Positions 10,801-21,600 of a stretch of DNA of 64,000 bases are shown here, piece by piece (the first letter of the stretch is position 1; each line of letters opens with the position of its first letter). The notes under the pieces are model-generated. The model saw only the letters and a program-made list of their open reading frames with translations. It did no database searches and was not told where the DNA came from. The translations under genes were made by a program, and so were the position numbers. This stretch comes from Lineus longissimus (taxonomy: Eukaryota; Nemertea; Pilidiophora; Heteronemertea; Lineidae): the NCBI RefSeq assembly GCF_910592395.1, contig NC_088312.1, positions 6,264,001 through 6,328,000 of the forward strand, read 5' to 3'.

Positions 10801-13101
10801 TGACTTTCAGAGTTGAATTAAACCCTGGTAAAGAAGCTTGTAATCAAGAAAAAGCTATTGTTTCTAATTTGGGTGTGGACTGCTCTTCAGAAGAGCCTGA
10901 GAAAATATCTTCAATTTCAGAGGTGTTCCAGTGATGGTAGATGGGGCCCACACCATTCCAAACATTCCCCTGAACTTGACTCGGCTTAACCCAGATTACT
11001 ACATTGCGAATTGCCACAAATGGCTCTGCTGCCCAAAAGGATGTGCTATCTTGTATGTGAAGAAGGAACTGCAGGATTCAACACGATCTCTTATACTTTC
11101 ACATGGAACTGGGCAAGGTTTTAACCGGGAGTTCATTTGGACAGGTAAGCTTTTTGGCTCTGATCATAAGTTGTCTTCTGACCCTTTCAAATGAGGACCA
11201 CATTTATCACATGCTTATATTAACTTCTTCAATTACTTCTATTTTTGCCAAAGAACTGCAGTGTGATGCAACAAAACAAATTTGTGGAGATCACAAAGCC
11301 AACACTTGCAGGATCGCCTGCTATCTTTTCTCAAAGATCACATCTGCCTGCCATTTTAAGCACGGTGCAAGTTTTCGAACACCCCAATTGAATAATTACC
11401 TCAGCAGATATCTACCACCTTTCGTTTACTTTTGTTCTTGATCTTCAGGTTTGAAGGATTATACATCATTCTTTGCACTTCATCCTGTGATTGATTTTTG
11501 GGAGGCTGTTGGAGTGGAGAGGGCTAGGGAATACATGCATGGTCTTGCTATCAAAGCAGGTTAGTCACTGACACATCGAATCCTTTGTTCATGGAGATTA
11601 TACAAGTCTTCTTTACACTTCTAGTACTCGCTGTGCACTTGGAGGAGTTATTCTCCAGGGAGTATTTCCCCTCCAAGGCAGGTTGATTCATTTTTAGAGC
11701 CATGACAGTTTTGCTCTGAGGTGATGAGAAACTTTTCATATCGCTTTAATCTTTACTACTTCTCTTGGGCTTTTCATCATCTTGGAGCAAACTATAGTGA
11801 CCAATGATGAACCAACATAGTGCCATCTTCATTTTCTCATCGTACCTCACACGCTGCAGATGGTAACACCGGCTCGATGCATCAGAAAACTTCTCGATTC
11901 TTCACCCTGTGTTTGCAACAGATGTGAAGTTGGAGATACATGTAATACGATAGAATACGTCTAGCTGCTCGAGTTTGGCTTATAAAAGCTTGTATCATAA
12001 AATACACTTTTCTCTATAGCAAAGCTTCTGACGTCCAAGTGGAACACTGAGATGTTTGCTCCTGAAGATATGATTGGTAAGTATGCCGTGAATTGATCGA
12101 CATTAGAAAGATCGTACACAGTGGGGTTCTTGGGAGCATTGAGCATCGGCCTTGTGATCGGAAGGTCCTAGGTTCGATAACCGGCCGGTGCCACTTTTTA
12201 ACTCTCAACTGGCCTGAAATGTCCTTGTGTATCTGGAGAAGTTATTTACGTATCAAAGCCTAATTTGGTGAGTGGGTACATGTAGGCATTAGTAAGAACC
12301 CTGTCGAGAAGAAGGTCGCTGGGTCAAAATCGAAGATGGCTGCCGCCTTATGTGTTCAAATCTCGTGAGTGCACTTGTTAAACATTCTTAATTAGCTTGA
12401 TCGGTGTTGTATCTGTTGTTCCAGCCTCTATGGTGTGCGTTGAACTACCCGAAGACCTGTATCAAAACTGTGGTGCTGTTGAAGCGACAACATCTCAAGT
12501 TGTGCAGGATCTGTTGTATTATCGATACAAGATTGAGGTAAGACTGTGATGGAAATGATTCAGGTGTCGCCAGTTTTCTTTGCATTGTCACATTTTAGCA
12601 ACAGGCTTTACACTATGCATGCTGCATTAACTGTTGTCTAATGAAATCATGATACAATGCATTGGGTGGTGTCTGGATGTCAAAGTAGTCTGTATCATTC
12701 GTCTTCACGTTCTCACTTCGAAACATTGCATTCAGAGCAGTAGGGAAGAGGAAGGTTGATGGTCAAAATCAACCATCGTCATATTTTAGCAACGATCTTT
12801 ACACTATGCATGCTGCATTTATTGTCATCTAATGAAATCATGAAATCATGATACAGTGCATTGGGTGATGTCGGCGCCTTGTGTCGGCATAGTCTGTACC
12901 ATTCGTTTTGACTATCGTAAAATGGTTATCATCATTTCTTGTCTTTTTCAGGTGCCGATGAAGGCTGTCCAAGGCATCTTGTACGTGAGGATTTCTTGTC
13001 ATCTCCACAATGTCCTTGATGATTACGAAAAACTTGCAGATGCTGTTCTTGATTTGACAGAAAATAGAACATTAGAGAAAATACTCAAAATTAAAAAGTA
13101 G
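7860..13101 (+). CDS. PLP-dependent class V aminotransferase-fold enzyme (isopenicillin N epimerase / Egt2-like)
   Basis: Eleven exons join into 471 aa: 7860-8009, 8377-8553, 8947-9046, 9574-9690, 9994-10088, 10567-10688, 10921-11144, 11449-11559, 12020-12076, 12425-12537, 12952-13101; all introns are GT-AG and phases agree. The fold-type I PLP enzyme signature is clear: LNHGAFG near the start of the fold, a threonine pair in NVTTAVN for phosphate binding, VDGAHT with D261 (pyridine nitrogen) and NCHKW with K287, the expected Schiff-base lysine. Such proteins act as cysteine desulfurases, C-S lyases, epimerases or transaminases. The HG.FG...RFFD pattern is closest to the isopenicillin N epimerase / hercynylcysteine sulfoxide lyase group, but substrate cannot be read from sequence. 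I see no targeting signal in the first exon, so it is probably cytosolic. Confidence 0.92.
9760..9963 (-). mobile_element. tRNA-derived SINE (intron 4 of the aminotransferase gene)
   Basis: On the minus strand the segment opens with a tRNA-like head: an A-box-like TAGTGGCTCAGA and a B-box-like TTCGATCC separated by about 30 bases, typical of an RNA polymerase III promoter. The body then has CACCTAGGTGTACAAATGG, which resembles the conserved central domain of several invertebrate SINEs (recollection of family type, not a search). The right edge is near 9963 and the left edge is uncertain. Confidence 0.6.
10189..10366 (+). mobile_element. MITE copy a (TA-flanked, TIR CAGTAGAACCTC)
   Basis: A 178-bp element in intron 5 of the aminotransferase gene. 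The left end is CAGTAGAACCTCTC, the right end GGAGGTTCCACTG, forming terminal inverted repeats, with TA on both sides (10187-10188 and 10367-10368). The inside repeats the phrase GTCCTTAATAGAGAGG in both orientations. Six related copies occur in the window. TA flanks suggest mobilisation by a Tc1/mariner-like transposase; no transposase is encoded here. Confidence 0.75.
12113..12240 (+). mobile_element. tRNA-like SINE fragment (intron 9 of the aminotransferase gene)
   Basis: Contains GAGCATCGGCCTTGTGATC followed by GGTCCTAGGTTCGATAACC and GGCCGGTGCCAC. This resembles the anticodon arm, variable loop and T arm of a tRNA, with a B-box-like GGTTCGATA. The 5' part is poor and the 3' end cannot be placed exactly. 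A real tRNA gene is unlikely because the acceptor and D arms do not fold properly. Confidence 0.5.
12590..12912 (+). repeat. Imperfect tandem duplication (about 189-bp period) in intron 10
   Basis: Two copies of a block beginning CATWTTTAGCAAC and containing CTTTACACTATGCATGCTGC, TCTAATGAAATCATG and GCATTGGGTG. The second copy starts near 12779 and carries an extra internal ATGAAATC repeat. The duplication ends shortly before the acceptor of the last exon (12952). No coding content is seen. Confidence 0.7.
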
Positions 13102-13414
13102 TTTTAAATTGATGTGCCCCATTTCGATTTTATTATGCATGTGTCCTGACCTGATAAACCAGTATTCAAATTGTATATTCAGGTTGTCAAGTTAATCATA
13201 TGGAAAATTTAGCATGGAATTGGCTGTGATTCCATTATTTCACGTGTGATGGGGGATTATGATTGGGGCACCCAGCTTTTTCTTAAAACCAGAATACACG
13301 CACAGAATTTGTGCTCCTAAGATTTAACCTTGCTGGGCTACGGCCTGGTTTGTCAACATTGTTCAATAGATCTATATTTACATGATTTACTTCTTATTGT
13401 TGGTTATTGGTATG

Positions 13415-13420
13415 AATAAA
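13415..13420 (+). terminator. Candidate polyadenylation signal of the aminotransferase gene
   Basis: AATAAA lies 314 bases after the stop codon, in an AT-rich stretch followed by T-rich sequence. It is the first perfect hexamer I find downstream of 13101. The actual cleavage site is not visible. Confidence 0.45.
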
Positions 13421-13542
13421 TTGGATATGAATTTAAAAGTTGGCTTTCTTTTGATGATTTTTCTGATTGTAATAACATTACTAGTACATAGTACCAGGAG
13501 TGATGCCTTTGCCTTGGTACTTGTACAAAAACTAGAGTTCCT

Positions 13543-13881
13543 GGCTGCTCCACCGTGTTGACAACATGATGAGAGAGATGAGACAGTCACAGCCAGGCCA
13601 TATCAGTCTTGGCTGCTCCACGGTGTTGTCAATATGGTGAGAGAGATGAGACAGTCGAGTCACAGTCAGGCCGAATCAGTCCTGGCTGCTCGACCATGTT
13701 GACAAGGTGAGAGAGATGAGATGGTCACAGTCAAGGCAAATCAGTCTTGGGTGCTCTGCCAAGTTGTCAACATGGTGAGAGAGATGAGACGGTCACAAAC
13801 AGGCCGAATCAGACCTAGCTGGCTGCTCCTCTGTGTTGACAGCATGGTGAGAGAGATGAGACGTTCACAATCAGGCCAGGT
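13543..13881 (+). repeat. Minisatellite, five units of about 66-73 bp
   Basis: Units begin at about 13543, 13611, 13683, 13749 and 13821, each with the core GGCTGCTC...GTTGWCAAC.TGGTGAGAGAGATGAGAC and a CAGGCCGAATCAG end. Units differ by small indels and substitutions. The array lies about 440 bases downstream of the aminotransferase stop codon, just past its candidate poly(A) signal. Confidence 0.85.
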
Positions 13882-15614
13882 TTAAAGAACAAATATCAGG
13901 AATATCACATCAAAGGAAACATTTAATTTATGAAGACAATGTAACTTTTCAAATCTAGATACATGAGAAATGTCTTTGATATATCTACTATGAAATCTCG
14001 TCTGACATACTTCTAAATATCATACCATAGTAGAGTTATCATTACAAGAAAATATCTAAATATCCAAAATGTAAACCATGGGAAAGAGAACTCTTCATGT
14101 TTTTCAGCTTGGACAGTGGCGCCCCTATCGGGAAAACAAGGAAAGTAGGTGTTCAAAGGTCATAGGTCTCACTAGCCAGGCCAGTGGTGATCAGGTCTGG
14201 CCAAAAAACTAGTTCTTCAATCTCGAGTGATTACCATGGAAACAGATGGGCCTACTCCATCCCTATTGCTACTTGTTCAAATGTAAATGTCCGATGTTTT
14301 TTTGTGAAGGGGTAGCTCTGACGATTATTTGAGGAAAATACCAGTTTCTTCTGTGCACTTACGCGGTGAGCAGGCCCCGCATGACATTTATAGCTCAACA
14401 TGATGTTGACATCGACTGGTTCCTGTGAGATTGCACATGTTCTCAAGGTAAAACTCAAACAAAAGCCGCAACAACCTATTTTTATATAAAAGACTGAAAT
14501 AGTCATCAGTCGGCTTTCTCAAGGTGATGACTAGATGTGTATGAAAATTGTTTTTCACCATCCTTGTTAATCTTGAAGTTATATTAAGGCATAAAGGTGA
14601 AATTTTTCAAATTTGCCTTAACATACAGGGTGTCTCATCCATTGTGCTGCATCAGTCTATGCATGACTGTATGTCTAGACGACGTTGAAACGTGTATTCG
14701 ACAACAGACAAGCTATTCAGAAATGTATAGGCTTGTGTGAGAGTATTACTGCCAAGTCTACAGCAGCTGGAACAGGGGTATGCATGAAATGACGTCGTGT
14801 CATTTTTGGGGCAGGTAGGCCTGGCCTCCTCACCGGCTGGTGAGACCATAACCCATCAATACGCATGTTCAGATGACGTCACTTGGCTACTTGGAACATG
14901 GAGGACAAGAATATAAACAATCTTCTTTGCTGGGAAAGAAAATGACAAAACAACGAAGAATAACGTTTGATTCTGTTGAGGTTTGTATGTTATGCCACCT
15001 TTTATTGTCCTTTTTGTCCTGGTGCTTTGTAGGTCATTACGAATACGGGCTTTATTGAATTCCCTCACTCCGTGACAGTCTTGGAACCACTGGCGGGCAC
15101 TGCAAGTGCAACTATAGTCATGCAAATATAGTGCAAGTGCAAGTGCCACTGACTGGGAGTGGGACTCCGGACTGCGTGGCACTGACTCTGAGTCTGACTG
15201 TCACTGTCTGCACTGTCTGACACACAGCCACCCTCCAAATGCTAAACTATGTAGGCTAAACCTATGGCTATGCCAGGTTTTCGCATCCTGACTCTCATTC
15301 TCCACAGTATGAGTATGCACATAGGTAGGCCTAGGCCCTACTTGTAAATGATATCACTTAGTTTTGCACTCTCACTGTACAGCTCTCTGTTACTGTATCA
15401 AACATGCAAATCAAACATTCTGCACAGGCACTCTATTCATTATAATATCATTATATATTCATTATAATATCATTAATACACCTTTGGTCTTTTTTTAGAG
15501 TCATCATGTAGAACAACATAGTAATAGTTGGTGCCAAGCTGCAGCATAAAACTAGCAGAGAAGTGTCTGTTGCGTAAAAACATTGGCAAGTTCACTTGAC
15601 CTCGAAATATAACT
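13882..15614. other. Intergenic region upstream of the EF-hand gene
   Basis: No gene is supported. It contains low-complexity CTGAC/GTGCAAGTGC-rich sequence at 15090-15225, a direct AT-rich repeat (CATTATAATAT units) at 15438-15478 and a CRE palindrome at 14874. The last part presumably includes the promoter and 5' UTR of the gene starting at 15615. Short ORFs on both strands lack recognisable features. Confidence 0.4.
14874..14881. promoter_or_regulatory. CRE-type palindrome TGACGTCA
   Basis: A perfect CREB/ATF consensus 8-mer, about 730 bases upstream of the EF-hand gene start codon. A related GACGTCGTGTCA lies about 80 bases upstream. An 8-mer is expected by chance roughly once per 65 kb, so its link to this promoter is only a suggestion. 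Confidence 0.25.
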
Positions 15615-18600
15615 ATGGCAGAAGTAAAAATGTCACAGGCACAACTGCCAAATAAATTCCCCAGCATTTCACCTCGGAAACCAATCCATGAAGCTACGCA
15701 CACCAGACGTACGAATCGTAGTCAGCGAACGAACAATTCAGATGGAGACGACATGACACCCAGTATCCACGGTCGCCCCGGTACACCAACCAGTGTGATG
15801 CAACATGCGCCTGGGGTGGAGTTGCCGAAATTAATCCATCTTAATCCTTTAATGGATACAGACCAACGAAAGCCATTTGGAAGGGTGAGTTCGATTACTT
15901 TGATTTTTTCCTTCGCTTCAACAAAACTGTCTTTTCTTTGAAAAGTTTGTTATCACTTCTCAACGACATTAATGACATTTACCAACCCAAACCATCACAT
16001 GTCCTCTATCTAAATTGGGTTGTCAAGTTTCAAGTGAAAAGAGTTGGGTACACTTCTCGTAATTAGTGGTGGTCCAGGAAAATAAAATGCAGAATGCCCA
16101 AGTACAAATTCAGTTACAGATGTATAGTTACAAATATAATCTATTTACTTGCCTGAAAATTACAATTGTAGATGAATGCTTTAGATTGGACTTTCTCGGA
16201 TTTACAATATGTAGACAATAGAAAGTCGTTCCCTAATCATGAATCATGTTTAGGCCTACTTATAGATTTAAACAATACTTTTTGAAATTCCGGTACATTT
16301 CCGACGAAATTAATGCATTGCATTTTGCGTAAAGTTAGGATGAAAATTCAGACCTGATTTAAAATTCTAAGCATACATGTTGTGATTTAAATGACTTGGA
16401 TACCCTCAAACATAATGCTGGGTGTCTGCATGTTGGCTTACTTAGATTGGTCATTCGGGTTCATTTACTCTCGAACTCCAGGGAATACTGGATTTGTCTG
16501 GCAAAAATGGATCAAGAAAACGCCTGTGGGAATATGAATACTTTCAAAAGCATTGGATGTTTGAAAAATTAGCTATGTCTGTTCACACATTGGTGCAAGG
16601 TTCTTATACTTTACGTGTAGAAGCATTGTTTTACTGTATTTAGTCGATATGGACAGAAGTCATTCAACAGCTATGTCTTTGTATAACTGGTCACCATTCA
16701 TTCAGGAGGCAAGTACAATTATGTTATAATAACCCGGTACAGTGCCGGCTTTCACATTATTGAAAATTGTACAGGAGAGCTGTTAGTTGGCATCGGGGAG
16801 GTCCTTATAAAAATCATACTCTTTTCATGGAGAGTGAACAGCTCTCCAATTTTTTGTTTTTTGGGGGAGAGAAAGTAATTGACTTGAGTCATTAAAACGT
16901 CAATGGAAATCATCATTTGTCAGTTTAAAAATTGGAGCTTTCAATTTTGTCATTTATCCAGAATTTCTACCTGGGGTTGATATTCAAACTTTCTTTTGTG
17001 TCTCTCTTTGACAATTCATGCTTTTGATGAAAAAAACACTGCACAGAGCTTTCATATTCACTGCTTGTTTCCTTACTGTTATATAATGCATCCCATTTTC
17101 AGGCTGCAACCACCATGACCGGTGTACCAAAAGGATATTTCAATGAGTGTTTGAGCATTGTTCCTCCACCAACGCTCTCGCCCTTACCCTCCCATCGTCA
17201 TGATGGTGGTTTCAAACCGAACCAAAAAACCAGTTCTGCAAAGGTGTTATGTTTATTTCATTCAATAGAACATCCTTGCTTTCACCTGCTAATTTAAAAT
17301 ACATCCTGCAAGCATGACCCTAAAAAACATTCAACTAGGGCTAGAATATCTATCTTTAACCTTTCACCAGTTTCGCCATTTCTTATAACTTTGCTTTCAA
17401 ACACCTATTGACTTGAGAGTTAAGGACAATATTAGCTTAGCTCTACAATATTGGGCAATTGTATGGTAAGTAGGAGGAGAACATCTGAGGAGAACTCCGA
17501 ACTGACTCCCCCCTTGAAATTGGCACTCACTTCGTTTTGAAAGAGTTCTTATCACTTTAGGATTTCAAGCTCTAGCCAAAATGGGGCGCCTGTGGTCGAT
17601 CCTTAAGCTAATGGTCATCGCTGCATATAGTACATTTAGGGCCCCTTGGTTGACCTTCTCCCCCACCTAGTTCAAAGCCATAAACATAGTTGCATAATCA
17701 TCACATATTGAGGTTATCATTTCAGATGCAGAACATGCAAGGAGGAATGAACATCCCTCTGGATGATGATAATCAAGTTGATTATGATCTGCCATACCAA
17801 GGCTCCTATTTCAAGTAAGTCGTTATGGAATATTCAGGGGCAAATTATGGTGTATGGAAGGATGATACAATGCAAAGAGAAAACTTCTTCAACAACATTC
17901 TGAATGAGTTGAGAAGGTGTCTGTCCTTTTTGGCATAATCAGCGTATGTTTCCTTAACAGTATTGGCAAGATATATAACAAAGCTTCCTTAACGATGCAT
18001 TCACACTCACAATATTCTTACAAAACAGAAAATAACAGTATTTTGTAAGCCTTTGAGAGTTAATGGCCTAATGAATCCTATTCATGTAACTTTTTTCTAC
18101 CAGTAACCATTCTCCCATAGATAATAAGTAAAGGATATAATTCGTATCTTTTATGTGACCTCCTTAATACTTATCAATAGACATGTCCAGATCTCAGCAA
18201 TGCATTATCATAGTTTATTTCAACATCATTTGGGTGGAACTGGAAATACGTTGAACATTTTTCGAATGTCCTGTACATTCTTTGCTCGTAATTGGTCTTT
18301 CTTGGCTTGAGACCAAGTAGATAGACTTGTATGTTCCCAAGCCCGAATTATGTTCATATAATGCGAAGTTTGTTTGCCTGACTTCATGACTAAATGATCA
18401 AAATTTAATTGGTAACGGTACAATAATTCCCTGACTGTGCCATTCTTCACGAATAATGGTCACGACTTGGGTTATATGAATGCTTAATTGCCAAAATTAT
18501 ATGGTGATACATTATGTCTTTGGATGGTATGAGATGAAGTGCTGAATTATTCGGATGACGCGAGGTGAAGATCACACTGCATGGGTGGTAGTGGTGTATC

Positions 18601-21600
18601 GATGGTCCTTGATTATGAATACCAAGTATACTTCGTATTATGGTGCAGAATAACGTATGTTTGAGACACACACGTTATTTTATTTCAATTGAAAAATATC
18701 AACGTCTTATTATATGTCTTGATTTTGAACCACAATATTGGTACGTAAAGATATTGCATAAGCAATACCATGCTCCTCTTCAACCTAGAAAAACTACTTT
18801 GTTCATTGCAGTTGTGGTGAAAAATGCAGAGTGCGTGCCCCTCGTTATAATATTGCATTCATGCAATAAAAAGCCTTATACTGATTGATTACCGTTATCA
18901 TTTGCATTGAATATAGAATGCCGTTGGAGCTCTACTCACTGTAAAATCAAATTCACACTCAAATTAACATGCATTAGCCCTCCGGCCAATCACGCTATTT
19001 GGATTGATCGTATTGAATGGATTATTTTTCGAACAAGAAGTTATATGGTTTGACATAGGAACCATGTGGTGTTCCTCTGTAGACATTAGAGTGTTTGAAT
19101 CAACAAAATATAAATCTATTGGTCTTGTACGATTTTTAGTATAATAGCATTATACAAAGTATTATACAAATATACATAGGGGTCTGAACGTTTTTCCAAT
19201 GTTAAAGAACTTTGCACTTAAGGTCAAGTAGTGTCCGCCTGGTATACTGACAGTCCTTGAGCCTACGTTGAAATCCTGGGTCTTCGGGTCAAAAGTTGCT
19301 GGACCAACATGAATGAATGCGAATGCCGAATCTCCGATCTCATCTCTGGACGTCATAATTATGGTAATCGCTCAGTTGGTCTGAATCTGATGATTTCAAA
19401 TGTGGTAATCTCATTGCCATGGTAAACGTGGCGGTATTGACCTACTTGTACGTCACCTGGTTTTGCGACGGTGACAGAGAGAACCAGCATGACAAAAACT
19501 ACTCATGAACGTATTTTAACTTTGATTAAACTTTTTTCCAGGTCCTCTACAGTCATGCGTATGTACACAATCCCTCGACGGCACCCGGAGATGTTCGGTA
19601 GTCGAGACAGTTTATACTATCATAAAAAGAAAGGTGTAATCCTTCATACAGACCGATATCGATGGGAAGAAAAAAACAGGGTAGAAAAACCAGTTGATGA
19701 AAAGTAAGCTTAATAGACCCGACTTTTGTCCTCAAGTGCCTCCACCTTATTTTAAATTGGATAACTTTTTTTTGAGGTCATTTTAATCTGGCGACCACAG
19801 CCTGCTTTGCCTGTGTCTTGGAATGAGTGTTGGAGGGCTGTTAACGCTCTCCGGGATTTAGAACGTGAACATTTGAAAAAAAGTGAAATATTTTTCAATT
19901 TCATTTTCAATTTCAATTGTGAGTTAAATATTCTCATCAATTGTCAATTGCAGGTCACAGCGGGATCGACTGGAAGCTGAAATGGAACATATAGAAAAGG
20001 TGAAGGGGATGAAGCGGCGACTGGACTCTGCCTTACCTCATCGCATGCAGCATGATTTACTGATGGGCGGGAAGAAAATGGAATTCACAGAAAGGTACGG
20101 CATGATACTTATTCTTAAGTCCATAGTCCTAAGGAATTTGGTATTTATCAAATGTTTGAGCTCAGGAGGGACTTGACCCAGATTGGGTCTTCAATCTATA
20201 CCATAGTTACATATCTTGGTCTTCAATATATACCATAGTAACATGTAACATATATTTTGCTGATGAAATATAATTCTAATCACTTAAACTTACAGGGTTG
20301 ACATAAGTGGTGAACTTTCTCGGTTACGTGCTATGGTGCTCCCAACAGATGCTAAAGATCTCTATTTAGGAAGAGGTATTGGAACTAGATTGCCAAAGTA
20401 AGTGTGAATGTGGGAGATGGCTATATTTGACACTACCATGGAACCTCCCTTTAATAGCAGCCACCTATCTAGTAAGGACAGCCTCTCTATTAAGGACACA
20501 GGTTTTGGTCCCAAATTGGTTGTTTCCATTCACTTTGACCTCTCTAATCAAGACAACTCTCTATTAGTATTAAGGACAGTACTTTTCAGTACTTATCTTG
20601 TCATACCATGTTGAGAATTTTTGTATAGGATCATGTATTAGGAAAATAGATTGTAAATGTAACAGTGTTGACAGTAAAAAAGAGTAAATCTAAATGATGT
20701 CATGATCATCAATACCTCTTTCAGATTTCACCAAATTAATAAACCACGAGGGCCTCCTGTTCCAGAGCCACCCGGTAAGTCAAAAAGGTTCCATGGTTCA
20801 GTGGAGGCTGCTTGACCTAAATTTCCATGCCTTGAGGTGTAGTGAGGCTGATTCATAAACCTTGATTCGTGTGTCCTCTTCCATTTCATAAGAGTTGTTG
20901 TCTATCTGCAACTTTCTCAGTCAGTGTCAAGTTGCAGGATCACTGACGGTGCTTCTGTAGCATGTAATAAATAGGTCTCTCCAAGGACAGGGACAGTTGT
21001 AAATAGACAGCAAATCCTTTGAGATATTTACCCATTTAAGAGTTAAGCTCATGACTTTGTAAAAGGTTAGGAATTCGTTTGAAGAAAATTGAACTTACGG
21101 CGTATTCTTTCTTCCAGTCTATTAACCCGATTCACAAGCATGTTGTGTCACAGTGTGTGCTGCATGTTAGATGCATGTAGGTGTGAGTGTGTGCTGCACT
21201 TTGTAATACTTCTTTCTAACCCTCAGTTCAGTTTAGATCCAAATAGTTTGACCAATTGTCTTTGTGGAGAATTTAGAATTCTCGTCCCTCTCATAGAAGT
21301 ACATGTAGTCTAAGATTCCTTCTTATTACTGTTACTATTCCTTGCTATTTAGTTCCCACATTAATAATTTAAACACTGCTCTTTCCTAGAAGCCTATAAA
21401 TCTCCTCTTCATGATATCAAAGACTCTACCCTTTGTCAGACATAAACAGTTGTTTTAAATTGAATTCAGTCTATCTAATTCTGATACTGATAACCTGCAT
21501 AGCACACCATAGTTTGCCAAAGGAATTGCACATTGTTGAAACAGATAAAATTATTCTTTTCAATAGCTTATTTCACTGCTTTTAATGTTGATTGTTTTAG

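Noticed and set aside
12113-12190. Functional tRNA gene
   Set aside because: Acceptor and D arms do not pair; it fits a tRNA-derived SINE better.
18226-18888. Several overlapping ORFs on both strands in EF-hand intron 3
   Set aside because: AT-rich, no recognisable motif and no frame continuity; treated as chance ORFs.
19162-19356. Minus-strand ORF inside EF-hand intron 3 with a C1q-like look
   Set aside because: Too short, no conserved C1q residues in order, no support from splice sites.
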